A DNA stretch of 64,000 bases from Oenococcus sp. UCMA 16435 (lineage in GTDB: Bacteria > Bacillota > Bacilli > Lactobacillales > Lactobacillaceae). The notes beneath the pieces were generated by a model. The model was given only the letters and a program-made list of their open reading frames with translations, ran no database searches and was not told the DNA's origin. The position numbers were made by a program, and so were the translations under genes. The stretch lies in contig CP030868.2 of NCBI GenBank assembly GCA_004010835.2, forward strand, positions 1,240,001-1,304,000, in the 5' to 3' direction. Of the stretch, positions 52,298 to 61,504 are shown in pieces. How positions within the stretch are numbered: position 1 is the stretch's first letter; the number at the start of each line of letters is the position of its first letter.

Positions 52298-52843
52298 ATG
52301 ACTGATACAGACCCCCGTTTTTCAAAAATCCTTCATGATCATCGAGAAATTGAAACAGCTGCTAAAAGAATTGGTGCTCAAATCGATCGTGATTATGCCG
52401 GTAAAACTCCTATTTTGGTTGTCGTTTTAAAAGGGGCCGTTATGTGGGCGGGTGATCTCTTTAAAAATATTTCAATCGACGTTGAAATGGATTTCATCGA
52501 TATTGCCAGTTATCACGGTGGAATTACTTCAACCAATGAAATTACCTTAAGGACAGATCTGACCAGCGATGTAAAAGATCGCGATGTGATTATTGTGGAG
52601 GACATTGTTGATACTGGCTTATCATTACATTACCTAGAGTCTTTATTGTCTAGACGTGGTGCCAAATCTGTGAAAACAGCAACGATGCTTAATAAAGAAA
52701 AGGGTCACAAAGTCGATATTAAAGCTGATTATGTTGGTTTTGAAATTGATAATGAATTTGTCGCTGGATACGGACTAGATTATCAGGAAATTTGGCGTAA
52801 TTTGCCCTTTATCGGTGTAGTTAACCCCGATATTTATTCATAA
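52298..52843 (+). CDS. hpt: Hypoxanthine phosphoribosyltransferase
   Basis: Hpt (181 residues) converts hypoxanthine or guanine plus PRPP to IMP or GMP. The PRPP loop VIIVEDIVDTGLSLHYL (near residue 103) and VLKGAVMWAGDLF, KADYVGFEIDNEFVAGYGLDY are typical. It completes salvage from adenine via Ade. TACAAT (52289-52294) sits 3 nt before the ATG; a ribosome binding site is not obvious. Confidence 0.95.
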   Translation: MTDTDPRFSKILHDHREIETAAKRIGAQIDRDYAGKTPILVVVLKGAVMWAGDLFKNISIDVEMDFIDIASYHGGITSTNEITLRTDLTSDVKDRDVIIVEDIVDTGLSLHYLESLLSRRGAKSVKTATMLNKEKGHKVDIKADYVGFEIDNEFVAGYGLDYQEIWRNLPFIGVVNPDIYS

Positions 52844-52852
52844 TGTTACAAT

Positions 52853-52880
52853 ATTGTATTGGCGTGATTGTATTGGCGTG
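52853..52880 (+). repeat. 14-bp tandem repeat before ftsH
   Basis: ATTGTATTGGCGTG occurs twice back to back (52853-52866 and 52867-52880), directly before the ftsH ribosome binding site (GAGGT). It may be a duplicated regulator site or a slippage product. Confidence 0.85.
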
Positions 52881-52893
52881 AACGAGGTATTAT

Positions 52894-55101
52894 ATGAAAA
52901 ATAAGAATCGCGGTTTCTTCCGCAGTTCATTATCATACGCATTCGTAATACTGGCGGTTATATTCTTAATTTACAGTTTTTTCGGACGCAGTGATGGTAG
53001 TGTCAAACACCTTTCAACGACTACTTTTTTGAAGCAGTTGAAAAATAATAAAATTAAAGATTTTACAATTCAACCTGGCGATAGTGGAGTCTACACAATT
53101 GCTGGTGATTATAAAAAAGCTCAAAAATCCAGCTCGAGTAGCAGCGCAACAACATTGCTTTCAGGCTATCAGAGCTCGGTGACTAAGTTTACGGCTTATG
53201 TTTTGCCGAATAATGCTAGTCTAAAAGAAATCACAAATGCAGCTCAAAAAGCCGGTATCGCCGTTAATCCAAAACCGGCTGCGTCTAATTTCTGGGGATC
53301 GATGTTGACAATGATATTGCCGACTCTGATTATGTTCGCCCTGCTTTATTGGATGCTGATTGGAAGTCAGCGTGGTCAAGGTGGCTCAGGCGGCGGACCT
53401 GGCGGAATTATGAGTTTTGGCCGTTCAAAGGCCAAACCGGCAGATCCAAAACAGAACAAAATCCGTTTTGCCGATGTTGCTGGTGAAGAAGAGGAAAAGC
53501 AAGAACTTGTCGAAGTTGTCGAGTTCTTAAAGGATCCGAAAAAATTTACAAAACTTGGTGCTCGAATTCCAAAAGGTGTCTTATTAGAAGGGCCTCCAGG
53601 AACTGGTAAGACTTTACTCGCTAAAGCTGTTGCCGGAGAAGCAAAAACACCGTTCTTTAGTATTTCCGGATCGGATTTTGTTGAGATGTTCGTTGGTGTT
53701 GGTGCCAGTCGTGTTCGTGATTTGTTTGAAAATGCAAAAAAAGCTGCACCTTCGATTATCTTTATTGATGAAATTGATGCAGTTGGTCGTCGTCGTGGAG
53801 CTGGTATGGGTGGCGGAAATGACGAGCGTGAACAGACCTTAAACCAAATCCTGATTGAAATGGACGGATTCGAAGGTTCAGAAGGCGTGATCGTTCTTGC
53901 TTCAACCAATCGTTCGGATGTTTTGGATCCTGCGTTGCTTCGTTCCGGACGTTTTGACCGAAAGATTTTAGTTGGTGCTCCTGATGTAAAGGGGCGTGAA
54001 GCAATTTTGCGTGTTCATGCAAAGAACAAACCTTTGGCAGAAGACGTTGACTTGAAAGTGATCGCACAACAGACCCCTGGGTTTGTTGGTGCCGATCTTG
54101 AAAACCTTCTTAACGAAGCTGCTCTATTGGCAGCTCGAAATGATGAAAAAGCTGTCACGGCAGCTGATATTGATGAAGCCGAGGATCGTGTTATTGCTGG
54201 TCCGGCCAAAAAAGATCGCAAAGCGACTGAAGATGAACGTGAGACTGTCGCATATCACGAAGCTGGTCATGCGATTGTTGGTTTGGTCCTAAATGATGCT
54301 CAGGTTGTTCGTAAGGTAACGATTGTCCCTCGTGGACGAGCTGGTGGGTATGCTTTGATGATGCCAAAAGATGAACGTTATCTTATGTCGGAAAAAGATG
54401 CTAAAGAGGAACTTGCTGGTTTGATGGGTGGCCGTGCCGCTGAAATTTTAATTAATCATGTGGCAAGTTCCGGTGCTTCCAACGACTTCCAACAGGCCAC
54501 ACAGATTGCTCGTGAAATGGTTACCCAATATGGTATGTCCGATAAGCTTGGCATGGTTCAATTAGAAGGCAGTTCGAATGTATTTGTTGGAGATCCTAAT
54601 AATCCAAACCCTCCTTATTCGCAGAAAACCAGTGAATTAATCGATGAAGAGGTTCGTCGTTTGACGAATGAAGCTTATAAGACGGCTGTTGGTATTATTA
54701 AGAGCCATCCTGAACAACACAAGGCAATCGCCGAAGCTTTGTTGAAGTATGAAACTCTTGATGAAGCTCAGATTAAATCTTTGTTTGAAACTGGAGAAAT
54801 TCCTAGCGATTTGATTAAAGACAGTCAAAGGCCCGCTCGCCCACTCTCATATGAAGAGTCAAAAGCTGCCTTAAAGAAAAATGGTGCTGTTGACAATAAA
54901 GAAGCCGAGGATGAAGTTAAAGAGGACGAAGATGGCAAGGAAGATAAAAATGATTCCAAGTCTGACTCTAAACCAGCTCCAAAAAAAAGAGCAACTAAAA
55001 AAACTTCAACAACAACTCGACGTAAATCAACTACGAAGTCAAGTACGAAAAAACCGAGTATGAAACGAACTAAAAAAGATGATGATAACGAAGAGAATTA
55101 A
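52894..55101 (+). CDS. ftsH: ATP-dependent membrane zinc protease FtsH
   Basis: FtsH (735 residues) degrades damaged membrane and regulatory proteins. Two TM helices (about 12-32 and 131-152), a Gly-rich linker, AAA domain with Walker [13 protein letters not shown], Walker [15 protein letters not shown] region, and protease motif HEAGH with later Asp are in order. The C-terminal about 90 residues are an unusual Lys/Ser/Thr-rich tail after an acidic stretch ([28 protein letters not shown]). GAGGT precedes ATG. Confidence 0.97.
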   Translation: MKNKNRGFFRSSLSYAFVILAVIFLIYSFFGRSDGSVKHLSTTTFLKQLKNNKIKDFTIQPGDSGVYTIAGDYKKAQKSSSSSSATTLLSGYQSSVTKFTAYVLPNNASLKEITNAAQKAGIAVNPKPAASNFWGSMLTMILPTLIMFALLYWMLIGSQRGQGGSGGGPGGIMSFGRSKAKPADPKQNKIRFADVAGEEEEKQELVEVVEFLKDPKKFTKLGARIPKGVLLEGPPGTGKTLLAKAVAGEAKTPFFSISGSDFVEMFVGVGASRVRDLFENAKKAAPSIIFIDEIDAVGRRRGAGMGGGNDEREQTLNQILIEMDGFEGSEGVIVLASTNRSDVLDPALLRSGRFDRKILVGAPDVKGREAILRVHAKNKPLAEDVDLKVIAQQTPGFVGADLENLLNEAALLAARNDEKAVTAADIDEAEDRVIAGPAKKDRKATEDERETVAYHEAGHAIVGLVLNDAQVVRKVTIVPRGRAGGYALMMPKDERYLMSEKDAKEELAGLMGGRAAEILINHVASSGASNDFQQATQIAREMVTQYGMSDKLGMVQLEGSSNVFVGDPNNPNPPYSQKTSELIDEEVRRLTNEAYKTAVGIIKSHPEQHKAIAEALLKYETLDEAQIKSLFETGEIPSDLIKDSQRPARPLSYEESKAALKKNGAVDNKEAEDEVKEDEDGKEDKNDSKSDSKPAPKKRATKKTSTTTRRKSTTKSSTKKPSMKRTKKDDDNEEN

Positions 55102-55103
55102 GG

Positions 55104-55133
55104 AAAAACGCGACTTTAACTGGTCGCGTTTTT
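55104..55133 (+). terminator. ftsH terminator, joined to hslO promoter
   Basis: AAAAACGCGAC (55104-55114) pairs perfectly with GTCGCGTTTTT (55123-55133). The last T of the run is the first base of TATAAT (55133-55138), the likely hslO -10 box. Confidence 0.9.
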
Positions 55134-55143
55134 ATAATAAATT

Positions 55144-56040
55144 ATGGATTATTTAGCAAAAAGCGTTACTAAAAATGGTCATTTCCGTGCCTATATTACT
55201 GATGCATCGGATACTGTTAAACAGATGACTCAAATGCACAAAATGAGTCCTGATGCGGCAGTTGTTTTGGGACGAACTTTGATTGCAACTGCTTTGATGG
55301 GAACTTCTTTATTAAAAGGAGACGATCAAATGCATATTAGTATTAACGGTCGCGGTCCGATTGGGCAAATTGTTACTGAAACTAATTCTAAAGCGGAACT
55401 TCGTGGTTATGTTACCAGTCCAAAAGTGGTTGCGAAGATTAATGCAAATGGCGAAGCAGATATTTCTAATCTTGTAGGTTTAAATGGTACTTTAAGGGTG
55501 ACAAAAGTTCACCGAGGATTAGAACCATATACTGGCGAAGTAAAACTCGTTACTGGCCAAATCGGCGATGATTTTACTTATTATTTGGCTCAATCTGAGC
55601 AGATTCCGAGTGCCGTCGGCGTTTCAGTATTTGTCGATTCAAATGGCGAGGTCAAATCTGCTGGTGGTTTTTTGCTTCAAACCCTACCCGGAGCCAGTGA
55701 TGCTGAATTGGATTTGCTTGAACAGCATTTAAGAAAAATGCCGAATATTTCTTCAATGTTGTCCGAAGGATTGAGTGCAAGTCAGATTTTGGCACAATTG
55801 TTTTCCAATCTGAAAGTTGATATTCTTGAAACAATTCCGTTAAAAACAGCTGACGAATTACCGAAAAAATGGTATGCCAATGCAATTGAAACCTTGCCGG
55901 AAAAAGAAATTCAAGCAATGATTGATGAAGATCATGGGGCGGAAATTGTTGGCCGTTTTACAGAAAAAAAATACAATTTTTCTGAAGAAGAATTAAAAAA
56001 GATTTTATCCTTGAAAAGGGACAAAAAATCAGATAGATAA
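55144..56040 (+). CDS. hslO: Redox-regulated chaperone Hsp33-family protein, zinc cysteines absent
   Basis: The product (298 residues) has the Hsp33 fold signals: VVLGRTLIATALMGTSLLKG, ISINGRGPIGQIVTETNSKAELRGYV, and SAVGVSVFVDSNGEVKSAGGFLLQTLPGA. Hsp33 usually ends with a CxC...CxxC zinc switch that senses oxidation. Here no Cys remains: the region reads WYANAIETLPEKEIQAMIDEDHG. So the redox control is lost while the fold is kept. The start has no Shine-Dalgarno; a perfect TATAAT lies 5 nt upstream. Confidence 0.92.
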   Translation: MDYLAKSVTKNGHFRAYITDASDTVKQMTQMHKMSPDAAVVLGRTLIATALMGTSLLKGDDQMHISINGRGPIGQIVTETNSKAELRGYVTSPKVVAKINANGEADISNLVGLNGTLRVTKVHRGLEPYTGEVKLVTGQIGDDFTYYLAQSEQIPSAVGVSVFVDSNGEVKSAGGFLLQTLPGASDAELDLLEQHLRKMPNISSMLSEGLSASQILAQLFSNLKVDILETIPLKTADELPKKWYANAIETLPEKEIQAMIDEDHGAEIVGRFTEKKYNFSEEELKKILSLKRDKKSDR

Positions 56041-56082
56041 TAGCTTTCTGCTACACTATATAAGTATTGTTTAAGGGATTTT

Positions 56083-57573
56083 ATGACAGAAAAAATAGAT
56101 ACAGAATTAAATGATCAACTCCGAGTGCGTCGTCAGAAGCTCCAAGCGTTGAAAGATGATTTAGGGATTGATCCCTTTGGTCATCGTTTCGAACGAGATT
56201 CATATGCCAAGGATATTCATTCCTTTGCTGATAACAAAAGTAAAGAAGAATTAGACGCTGCAAAAAAGCATGTGATTATAGCTGGAAGAATCATGGCAAA
56301 ACGTGGAGCCGGTAAAATTATTTTTGCCGATATTAGAGATGTTTCCGGAACGGTTCAAATTTATGCTCGTCGTGATGATTTGGCAGATAATTATGCCTTG
56401 ATTCGTCGTGCCGACCTTGGCGATATTTTAGGATTTTCCGGTACCATTATGAAAACCGATGCCGGCGAGACAACCATTTTGATTGATAAATTAACTTGGT
56501 TATCAAAAGCACTTCGGCCCTTGCCGGATAAATACCATGGTTTAACAGATATTGATACTCGTTATCGCAAACGCTATTTGGATTTGATTTCCAATCCGAA
56601 ATCTTTTGATGTTTTTATTAAACGTTCTAAAATTGTTAAGGCAATTCGAAATTACATGGATTCAATTGGTTTTCTCGAAGTTGAAACACCGATTTTACAA
56701 AATTCAGCTGGCGGTGCTGCTGCCCGTCCTTTTGTCACTCACCATAATGCGCTTGATATTGATATGTATTTACGAATTGCGACGGAACTTTATTTAAAAC
56801 GATTAATTGTTGGTGGTATGGAACGTGTCTATGAAATAGGTCGGATCTTTAGGAATGAAGGTATGGACACACGCCATAATCCTGAATTCACCACACTTGA
56901 ATCTTATGGGGCTTACTGGGATTTATCTGATGTGATGACAGAGACGGAAAATATTATTCGTGTCGCTGCCAAATCAATCAATGAAGATGGTGTTATTGAT
57001 TATCAAGGTCATCAGATTGATCTTAGTCGGGATTTTGCCAAGAAGTCAATGACTGAATTGATTAAAGAAAAGACTGGAATTGATTTTGATAAAAAGATTG
57101 ATTTAGAAACTGCACAAAAATTGGCTAATGAAAATAATGTTAAATATGAAAGTTTCTGGGGTGTTGGTCATATCATTGCTGAATTCTTCGATACTTTTGT
57201 TGAAAAAAGCTTAATTGAGCCAACCTTTGTCTATCATTTTCCTTTGGAGGTCAGCCCATTGGCTAAAAAAGAGGATGATAATCCAGATTTTGTTCAGCGT
57301 TTTGAGTTATATATAGCCGGCGGCGAGTATGGTAACGCGTTTACTGAATTGAATGATCCAATTGATCAACGCAAGCGTTTTGAAGCTCAAGCAGCTGAGC
57401 GTGAAAACGGGAACGACGAAGCTGAATCAATTGATGAAGATTACATCGAAGCTCTTGAACATGGAATGGCACCTACTGGAGGTCTAGGAATTGGTATCGA
57501 TCGCTTAACAATGCTACTGACAAATCAGACTTCAGTCAGAGATGTTCTTTTATTCCCAACGATGAGAAACTAA
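56083..57573 (+). CDS. lysS: Lysyl-tRNA synthetase class II
   Basis: LysS (496 residues) has the OB-fold anticodon domain (about 60-150: [23 protein letters not shown]) and the class II core: motif 1 [15 protein letters not shown], motif 2 [20 protein letters not shown], motif 3 [14 protein letters not shown]. The C-terminal FPTMRN is intact. It follows hslO by 42 nt with AAGGGA upstream, in the usual order. Confidence 0.97.
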   Translation: MTEKIDTELNDQLRVRRQKLQALKDDLGIDPFGHRFERDSYAKDIHSFADNKSKEELDAAKKHVIIAGRIMAKRGAGKIIFADIRDVSGTVQIYARRDDLADNYALIRRADLGDILGFSGTIMKTDAGETTILIDKLTWLSKALRPLPDKYHGLTDIDTRYRKRYLDLISNPKSFDVFIKRSKIVKAIRNYMDSIGFLEVETPILQNSAGGAAARPFVTHHNALDIDMYLRIATELYLKRLIVGGMERVYEIGRIFRNEGMDTRHNPEFTTLESYGAYWDLSDVMTETENIIRVAAKSINEDGVIDYQGHQIDLSRDFAKKSMTELIKEKTGIDFDKKIDLETAQKLANENNVKYESFWGVGHIIAEFFDTFVEKSLIEPTFVYHFPLEVSPLAKKEDDNPDFVQRFELYIAGGEYGNAFTELNDPIDQRKRFEAQAAERENGNDEAESIDEDYIEALEHGMAPTGGLGIGIDRLTMLLTNQTSVRDVLLFPTMRN

Positions 57574-57597
57574 AAACTTGCTTAGGCAAGTTTTTTT
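57572..57597 (+). terminator. lysS terminator
   Basis: AAAAACTTGC (57572-57581) pairs with GCAAGTTTTT (57586-57595), tetraloop TTAG, with a T7 run. Confidence 0.93.
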
Positions 57598-57618
57598 AAT
57601 TGTTCTAGAATTATCTAC

Positions 57619-57981
57619 ATGCAAAATAATGAAAAAAAATCCGAACTAAATATTTTTTTAACCTCAATTCCAAAAGTTCTTTCGAGTAAAATTTCAATTA
57701 TCATCTTTCTTATTTTATTCGTTTATTTGGTTATTTTTGGAATACTTGGTCTACTTCCAGCCTTTAAAGTGCTTGAACCTACTAATACTGCTCAGCTAAT
57801 TCTCGGTAATTACACAAATGTTTTGTCGGCACTGGGCGCTGCAATTGCTGCTGGTGTTGGTACTAGTGTGCATAAACATATTCGCGCACATCGGCAGCAA
57901 ACAGCTGATTTACAGGCAACTGTTGATCGTTTGGAAAAAGAAATTACTCAGTTATCAAAGCAAATTTCTGATTCAAAATAA
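57619..57981 (+). CDS. Small membrane protein with C-terminal coiled coil
   Basis: A 120-residue protein of unknown family. It has a TM helix at about 25-50 (IIIFLILFVYLVIFGILGLL), a second weaker one near 70-85 (VLSALGAAIAAGVGT), and a C-terminal coiled coil (HRQQTADLQATVDRLEKEITQLSKQI). The start lacks a Shine-Dalgarno; TAGAAT (57606-57611) is 7 nt before the ATG. Its end overlaps the convergent MFS gene by 9 nt. Confidence 0.65.
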   Translation: MQNNEKKSELNIFLTSIPKVLSSKISIIIFLILFVYLVIFGILGLLPAFKVLEPTNTAQLILGNYTNVLSALGAAIAAGVGTSVHKHIRAHRQQTADLQATVDRLEKEITQLSKQISDSK

Positions 57982-59343
57982 CTTTTTTGCTTGCTTGTCT
58001 CTGATTCTCAGGACAAGAATTAACAAAATAACGGCGAAAATAGTACTGATGGCAAAACTTGCAAGCATGCCTCCCATTGATATCTGAGCTGGTTTTGAAA
58101 TAATAGTCAAGACTTGGCTGATGATTAAAACACCAATTACACCGGCAATCTGACGAACTGTTGTAATTAAAGCCGTACCATGGGGAATTAAATCTTTTTC
58201 TAAAGCATTATTTGCATAAGTTACGGCCGGCATCATCATAAAAGCATTGCCGGATTCAACAAGTGCCGCAAAAATAATTGCTAAAATCCAAAGTTTTATT
58301 TGAGCTGTAATTAAAAGACCAAGAAAACCAACTAAAATCATTGAAGAACCAATCAACATTGTTATTTTCAAACCAAATTTCTTCATTACTTCAGTCGAAC
58401 GTCGGTTTAAAATACTTAAACTGATGGCGGCTGGAACCATCATTAGACCAGACCATAAAGCGTTTACCCCAAGAATTTTTTGGAAATAAATCGGCATTAG
58501 TACCGTTGCTACAATTAAAGCGATATATGATCCGGCTGTTAGAAACATTCCTAAGCGAAAAGCGGCATTTTTTAAAACTCTTAAATCAAGTAGCGGCTCT
58601 TTAATTGAAAATTGCCGTTGAACAAAATATCCAAATAAGAGCAAGCCGACAAAGAAAATAAAAAGCAATGAAATTGTGATTTTTGTGGTCATTGTTTGCA
58701 AAGCATAGAGAAGCATTATGAGACCTATCAAACTTATTGAAGAAATGATATCGAAACGATATGGCTCATGTGGCATAACGTTTTTTATAAATCTTAGTGA
58801 TAATAGAAATAAAATAATCAAGATTAGTAGAAAGAAACTGAAGACTGCTTGCCAATCAAAAATTTCCAACATTACGCCAGAAACGATTGGTCCCACAGCT
58901 AAGGCCGAACCCATCACTAATCCGACTAAACCCATTTGTGTTAAACGCTTCTCTTCTGGCGTGATTGATAAAATAACCGATTGAAAACTTGGAAATAGCA
59001 AACCGACAGCGGCTCCTTCCAAGAGTCGACCAATTACTAGCAGGCCAAAATTTTCGGCTGTAATTGCAATTAACGTTCCAAAAATAAAAATAATTTGCAA
59101 ACTTAAAAGGAATGCTTTGAAAGGAACGTTTTTTAAGAACCAGGGCGATAAAGGCATCATTAAAACCATCACAAGCATGAAACCAGTTGTTAGCCATTGA
59201 ACACTAGAAACCGTTACAGAAAAATGCTTCATTAGCGTTGGATAAATTGTTGTCATTGCAGATTGACTAATTGAAAAGGTAAAACTTGTCGCCAGTAAAA
59301 CGTTTATAAAAAATTTTTTTTGAATATCAGATAAATTGGACAT
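57973..59343 (-). CDS. MFS efflux transporter, DHA2-like
   Basis: The 456-residue protein has about 12-14 TM helices. SQSAMTTIYPTLMKHFSVTVSSVQWLTTGFMLVMVLMMP resembles the start of DHA2 drug transporters (without the Asp of motif D1), and LLEGAAVGLLFPSFQSVIL and GSALAVGPIVSGVMLEIFDWQAVF are motif C-like. It likely exports a drug or metabolite. The only upstream site is weak (GAGAGTG). Substrate is not predictable. Confidence 0.86.
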   Translation of the reverse strand: MSNLSDIQKKFFINVLLATSFTFSISQSAMTTIYPTLMKHFSVTVSSVQWLTTGFMLVMVLMMPLSPWFLKNVPFKAFLLSLQIIFIFGTLIAITAENFGLLVIGRLLEGAAVGLLFPSFQSVILSITPEEKRLTQMGLVGLVMGSALAVGPIVSGVMLEIFDWQAVFSFFLLILIILFLLSLRFIKNVMPHEPYRFDIISSISLIGLIMLLYALQTMTTKITISLLFIFFVGLLLFGYFVQRQFSIKEPLLDLRVLKNAAFRLGMFLTAGSYIALIVATVLMPIYFQKILGVNALWSGLMMVPAAISLSILNRRSTEVMKKFGLKITMLIGSSMILVGFLGLLITAQIKLWILAIIFAALVESGNAFMMMPAVTYANNALEKDLIPHGTALITTVRQIAGVIGVLIISQVLTIISKPAQISMGGMLASFAISTIFAVILLILVLRIRDKQAKKLF

Positions 59344-59425
59344 ACACTCTCTCGTTTTCCCTGCTCAAAGCAGATAGATAACTAATTCGATTATATGACT
59401 TAGATTAAAGACTGTCTCTATCTGC

Positions 59426-59454
59426 TTGACCTTCATATGAAGATGTCATAAACT
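59426..59454 (+). promoter_or_regulatory. tRNA-Asn promoter
   Basis: TTGACC (59426-59431) and TAAACT (59449-59454) are 17 nt apart and 25 nt from the tRNA start. Confidence 0.65.
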
Positions 59455-59479
59455 TAAATAGTTGTTTATTTCATACTAT

Positions 59480-59552
59480 TCCGACTTAGCTCAGTTGGTA
59501 GAGCGCCTGACTGTTAATCAGGTTGTCGTCGGTTCGAGCCCGACAGTCGGAG
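59480..59552 (+). tRNA. tRNA-Asn (anticodon GTT)
   Basis: A 73-nt cloverleaf: acceptor TCCGACT/AGTCGGA, D-arm AGCTCAGTTGGTAGAGC, anticodon stem CTGAC/ATCAG region with loop TGTTAAT (anticodon GTT), and TTCGAGC T-loop. No CCA is encoded; the discriminator is G. Confidence 0.96.
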
Positions 59553-59556
59553 TTTG

Positions 59557-59590
59557 CGGTCGGTCGATTTACGTCGACTAACCGTTTTTT
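59557..59590 (+). terminator. Terminator between the two tRNAs
   Basis: CGGT/ACCG and GTCGA/TCGAC make an interrupted stem (59557-59584) followed by T6. It would separate the two tRNA transcripts or attenuate the second. Confidence 0.65.
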
Positions 59591-59618
59591 ATTGAAAGAT
59601 ATAAAGTTATTTCAATTA

Positions 59619-59691
59619 GCCGACTTAGCTCAGTTGGTAGAGCATCGGTATCGTAAACCGGGGGTCGACGGTTCGAACCCGTCAGTCGGCA
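59619..59691 (+). tRNA. tRNA-Thr (anticodon CGT)
   Basis: A 73-nt cloverleaf: acceptor GCCGACT/AGTCGGC, D-arm the same as in the preceding tRNA, anticodon stem TCGGT/ACCGG with loop ATCGTAA (CGT, reading ACG), T-arm GACGG-TTCGAAC-CCGTC. Discriminator A; CCA is not encoded. Confidence 0.93.
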
Positions 59692-59702
59692 AAATCTTCG
59701 TG

Positions 59703-59752
59703 AAACAGCGTGATATTAAGTGAAAGAAAGCTTGATATCACGCTGTTTTTTA
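59703..59752 (+). terminator. Terminator after tRNA-Thr
   Basis: ACAGCGTGATAT (about 59705-59716) pairs with ATATCACGCTGT (59735-59746 area) followed by a T6 run. Confidence 0.9.
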
Positions 59753-59905
59753 TCTAATTACATTCAGTTTCATGTAACTTTTTTATCGATGATGCCTGGA
59801 CTGATGCCAATATTCTTAGCTTTGACCCCCTAACTTATAAATAACTGCCTTAAGTAGGCTATCATGGCAAGCTTTTCAGTCAACCTTGATTTACGAATCA
59901 CGGCA

Positions 59906-60412
59906 TCATTTTTTGAACTGTTTTAAGTATCGACTGGCAAATAACTTATGAAATTTAGCTCCTAAGGTGGAGTTAGCTGAATCAATATCCGCATACATGG
60001 CTGTCGTGATCTTAGTAAGTAACGATGACAATTGATCAAGTTCAGCGTCAGAGAGTACCTTTACGAATGAGGGGACTTCTTGGGCAGCGGATTCAATTTC
60101 TTGTCGACCCTCGGTTGTTAAATTAACTAAGTTAAGACGTCGATCATTTGGTGATTTAGTCAAAGTTACCAGATTATACTTGACGAGCTTATAGACAAAT
60201 TCACTAGTAGACTGGGGTGACATTCCTAGACGTGTTGCCAGTTCCCGCTGCGATAAATGGTCTTCATCAGCCAATGCTAGCAAAATCTTGCCTTGGCCTT
60301 GGACTGTTAGCCGTGGTCGAACTTGTTTGATGACATCATCATAGATTTTACTGAGTTGTTCGTACTCCGCCAATTTTCCGGCGGCCAATTCTGCCTTGAT
60401 TTTATTTGCCAC
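59906..60412 (-). CDS. MarR-family regulator
   Basis: The 168-residue protein has a MarR winged helix: GKILLALADEDHLSQRELATRLGMSPQSTSEFVYKLV, wing with LTKSPNDRRLNLVNLT, and flanking helices for dimerisation. It is divergent from an ABC exporter, whose promoter carries an inverted repeat that it probably binds. Codon choice is richer in G/C and CTG/TTG than the surrounding genes, and the sequence looks closer to lactobacillar proteins, hinting at acquisition. Confidence 0.92.
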   Translation of the reverse strand: MANKIKAELAAGKLAEYEQLSKIYDDVIKQVRPRLTVQGQGKILLALADEDHLSQRELATRLGMSPQSTSEFVYKLVKYNLVTLTKSPNDRRLNLVNLTTEGRQEIESAAQEVPSFVKVLSDAELDQLSSLLTKITTAMYADIDSANSTLGAKFHKLFASRYLKQFKK

Positions 60413-60476
60413 GATTAATTATTCCATCCATTGCTCTCTTAAATATACAACATTCCAGGCTTTGAGAGACTGTCAC

Positions 60477-60532
60477 TTGACAATTTAGTCAGATACCCTT
60501 ACTATATATTTGATCCGGGGGACCTGATCAAA
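60477..60532 (+). promoter_or_regulatory. ABC exporter promoter and candidate MarR operator
   Basis: TTGACA (60477-60482) and TACTAT (60500-60505) are 17 nt apart. An inverted repeat TTTGATC (60509-60515)/GATCAAA (60526-60532) with a 10-nt GC-rich centre follows the start site and ends shortly before the coding region. Confidence 0.72.
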
Positions 60533-60549
60533 TCATGGGAGGCCAAAAT

Positions 60550-61491
60550 ATGAGTAATGATAATGTGATCCAAGTAATGAATGTTCAGAAACGCTTTGGC
60601 AACAAAGTAGCGGTGCAAGATGTTTCTTTTGCCATCAAGAAAGGCGAGATTTTTGGCTTATTAGGTCCAAACGGAGCTGGAAAGACCACTATTTTAAGGA
60701 TGATAACGACTTTATTACGCCAAGATGCGGGGAAAATTTTGTTGAACAACTTTGATACGCTGACACAAAGCCGTTTGGCACGCCAACAATTTAGTGTGAC
60801 CGGCCAAACTGCAGCGATCGATCAGGATTTAAGTGCACGCGAGAATTTAATGATCTTCGGTAAGTTGAATGGGTTAACTGGTGCAGCCGCTCGTAGTCGT
60901 GCCATTGAACTATTAATAGATTTTGACTTAGTTAATTCAGCTGATCAAACATTAGCAACATTTTCCGGTGGAATGCGTCGTCGATTGGATTTAGCTGTTA
61001 GTTTGATAGGAATGCCCTCTATTCTTTTTTTAGATGAGCCAACCACTGGATTAGATCCGCGAACAAGAACACAGATGTGGCAGGCTATTCAAAAGTTGGT
61101 TGCCCAGGGTTCGACAGTTTTATTAACAACTCAATATTTGGAAGAAGCGGATCATCTAGCTAATCGAATTGCCCTCATTGATCATGGCCGAATGATTGCG
61201 ATGGGGACCCCGAGTGAACTAAAGCAACAAGTCGGTGGTCTGCAACTTCGGCTAGAGGTGGACGATTTAAAATGGGTTACACAAGCCCAGACGATTATTC
61301 AGGATACTTTGGCAGTATCTATTCATGTAGACGAACGAACACTGACTGCATTGCTTAACAATACAGGAATGCAGCCAGTTTCACGGATTTTGAATCAACT
61401 TCAAGCTGCAGGGATTGCCATCAACAATTTTGCCATTGAAACTCCATCGTTGGATGACGTTTTCCTAAAAATGACGGTTGGCAAAAATTAA
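60550..61491 (+). CDS. ABC transporter ATPase, DrrA-like
   Basis: The ATPase (about 313 residues) shows Walker A GPNGAGKTTILRM, Q-loop SVTGQTAAIDQDL, signature FSGGMRRRLDLAVSL, Walker B ILFLDEPTTGLDPRTR, and a C-terminal DrrA-like extension (LDDVFLKMTVGK). The LDPRTR pattern and length match daunorubicin/antibiotic export ATPases. ATG 60550 follows GGGAGG; the ATG at 60535 is before it. The end overlaps the next ribosome binding site. Confidence 0.92.
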   Translation: MSNDNVIQVMNVQKRFGNKVAVQDVSFAIKKGEIFGLLGPNGAGKTTILRMITTLLRQDAGKILLNNFDTLTQSRLARQQFSVTGQTAAIDQDLSARENLMIFGKLNGLTGAAARSRAIELLIDFDLVNSADQTLATFSGGMRRRLDLAVSLIGMPSILFLDEPTTGLDPRTRTQMWQAIQKLVAQGSTVLLTTQYLEEADHLANRIALIDHGRMIAMGTPSELKQQVGGLQLRLEVDDLKWVTQAQTIIQDTLAVSIHVDERTLTALLNNTGMQPVSRILNQLQAAGIAINNFAIETPSLDDVFLKMTVGKN

Positions 61492-61504
61492 GGAGAAACA
61501 AATT

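Noticed and set aside
52289..52300. hpt as a further leaderless gene
   Set aside because: TACAAT is only 3 nt before the ATG, too close to fit the usual start distance.
53376..53909. 177-residue minus-strand frame within ftsH
   Set aside because: It is a shadow of the conserved AAA domain; its Ser/Pro-rich sequence is the reverse of common codons.
59619..59691. tRNA-Thr as an integration site of the downstream cassette
   Set aside because: No duplicate of the tRNA 3' end is visible downstream in the window, so integration is not supported.
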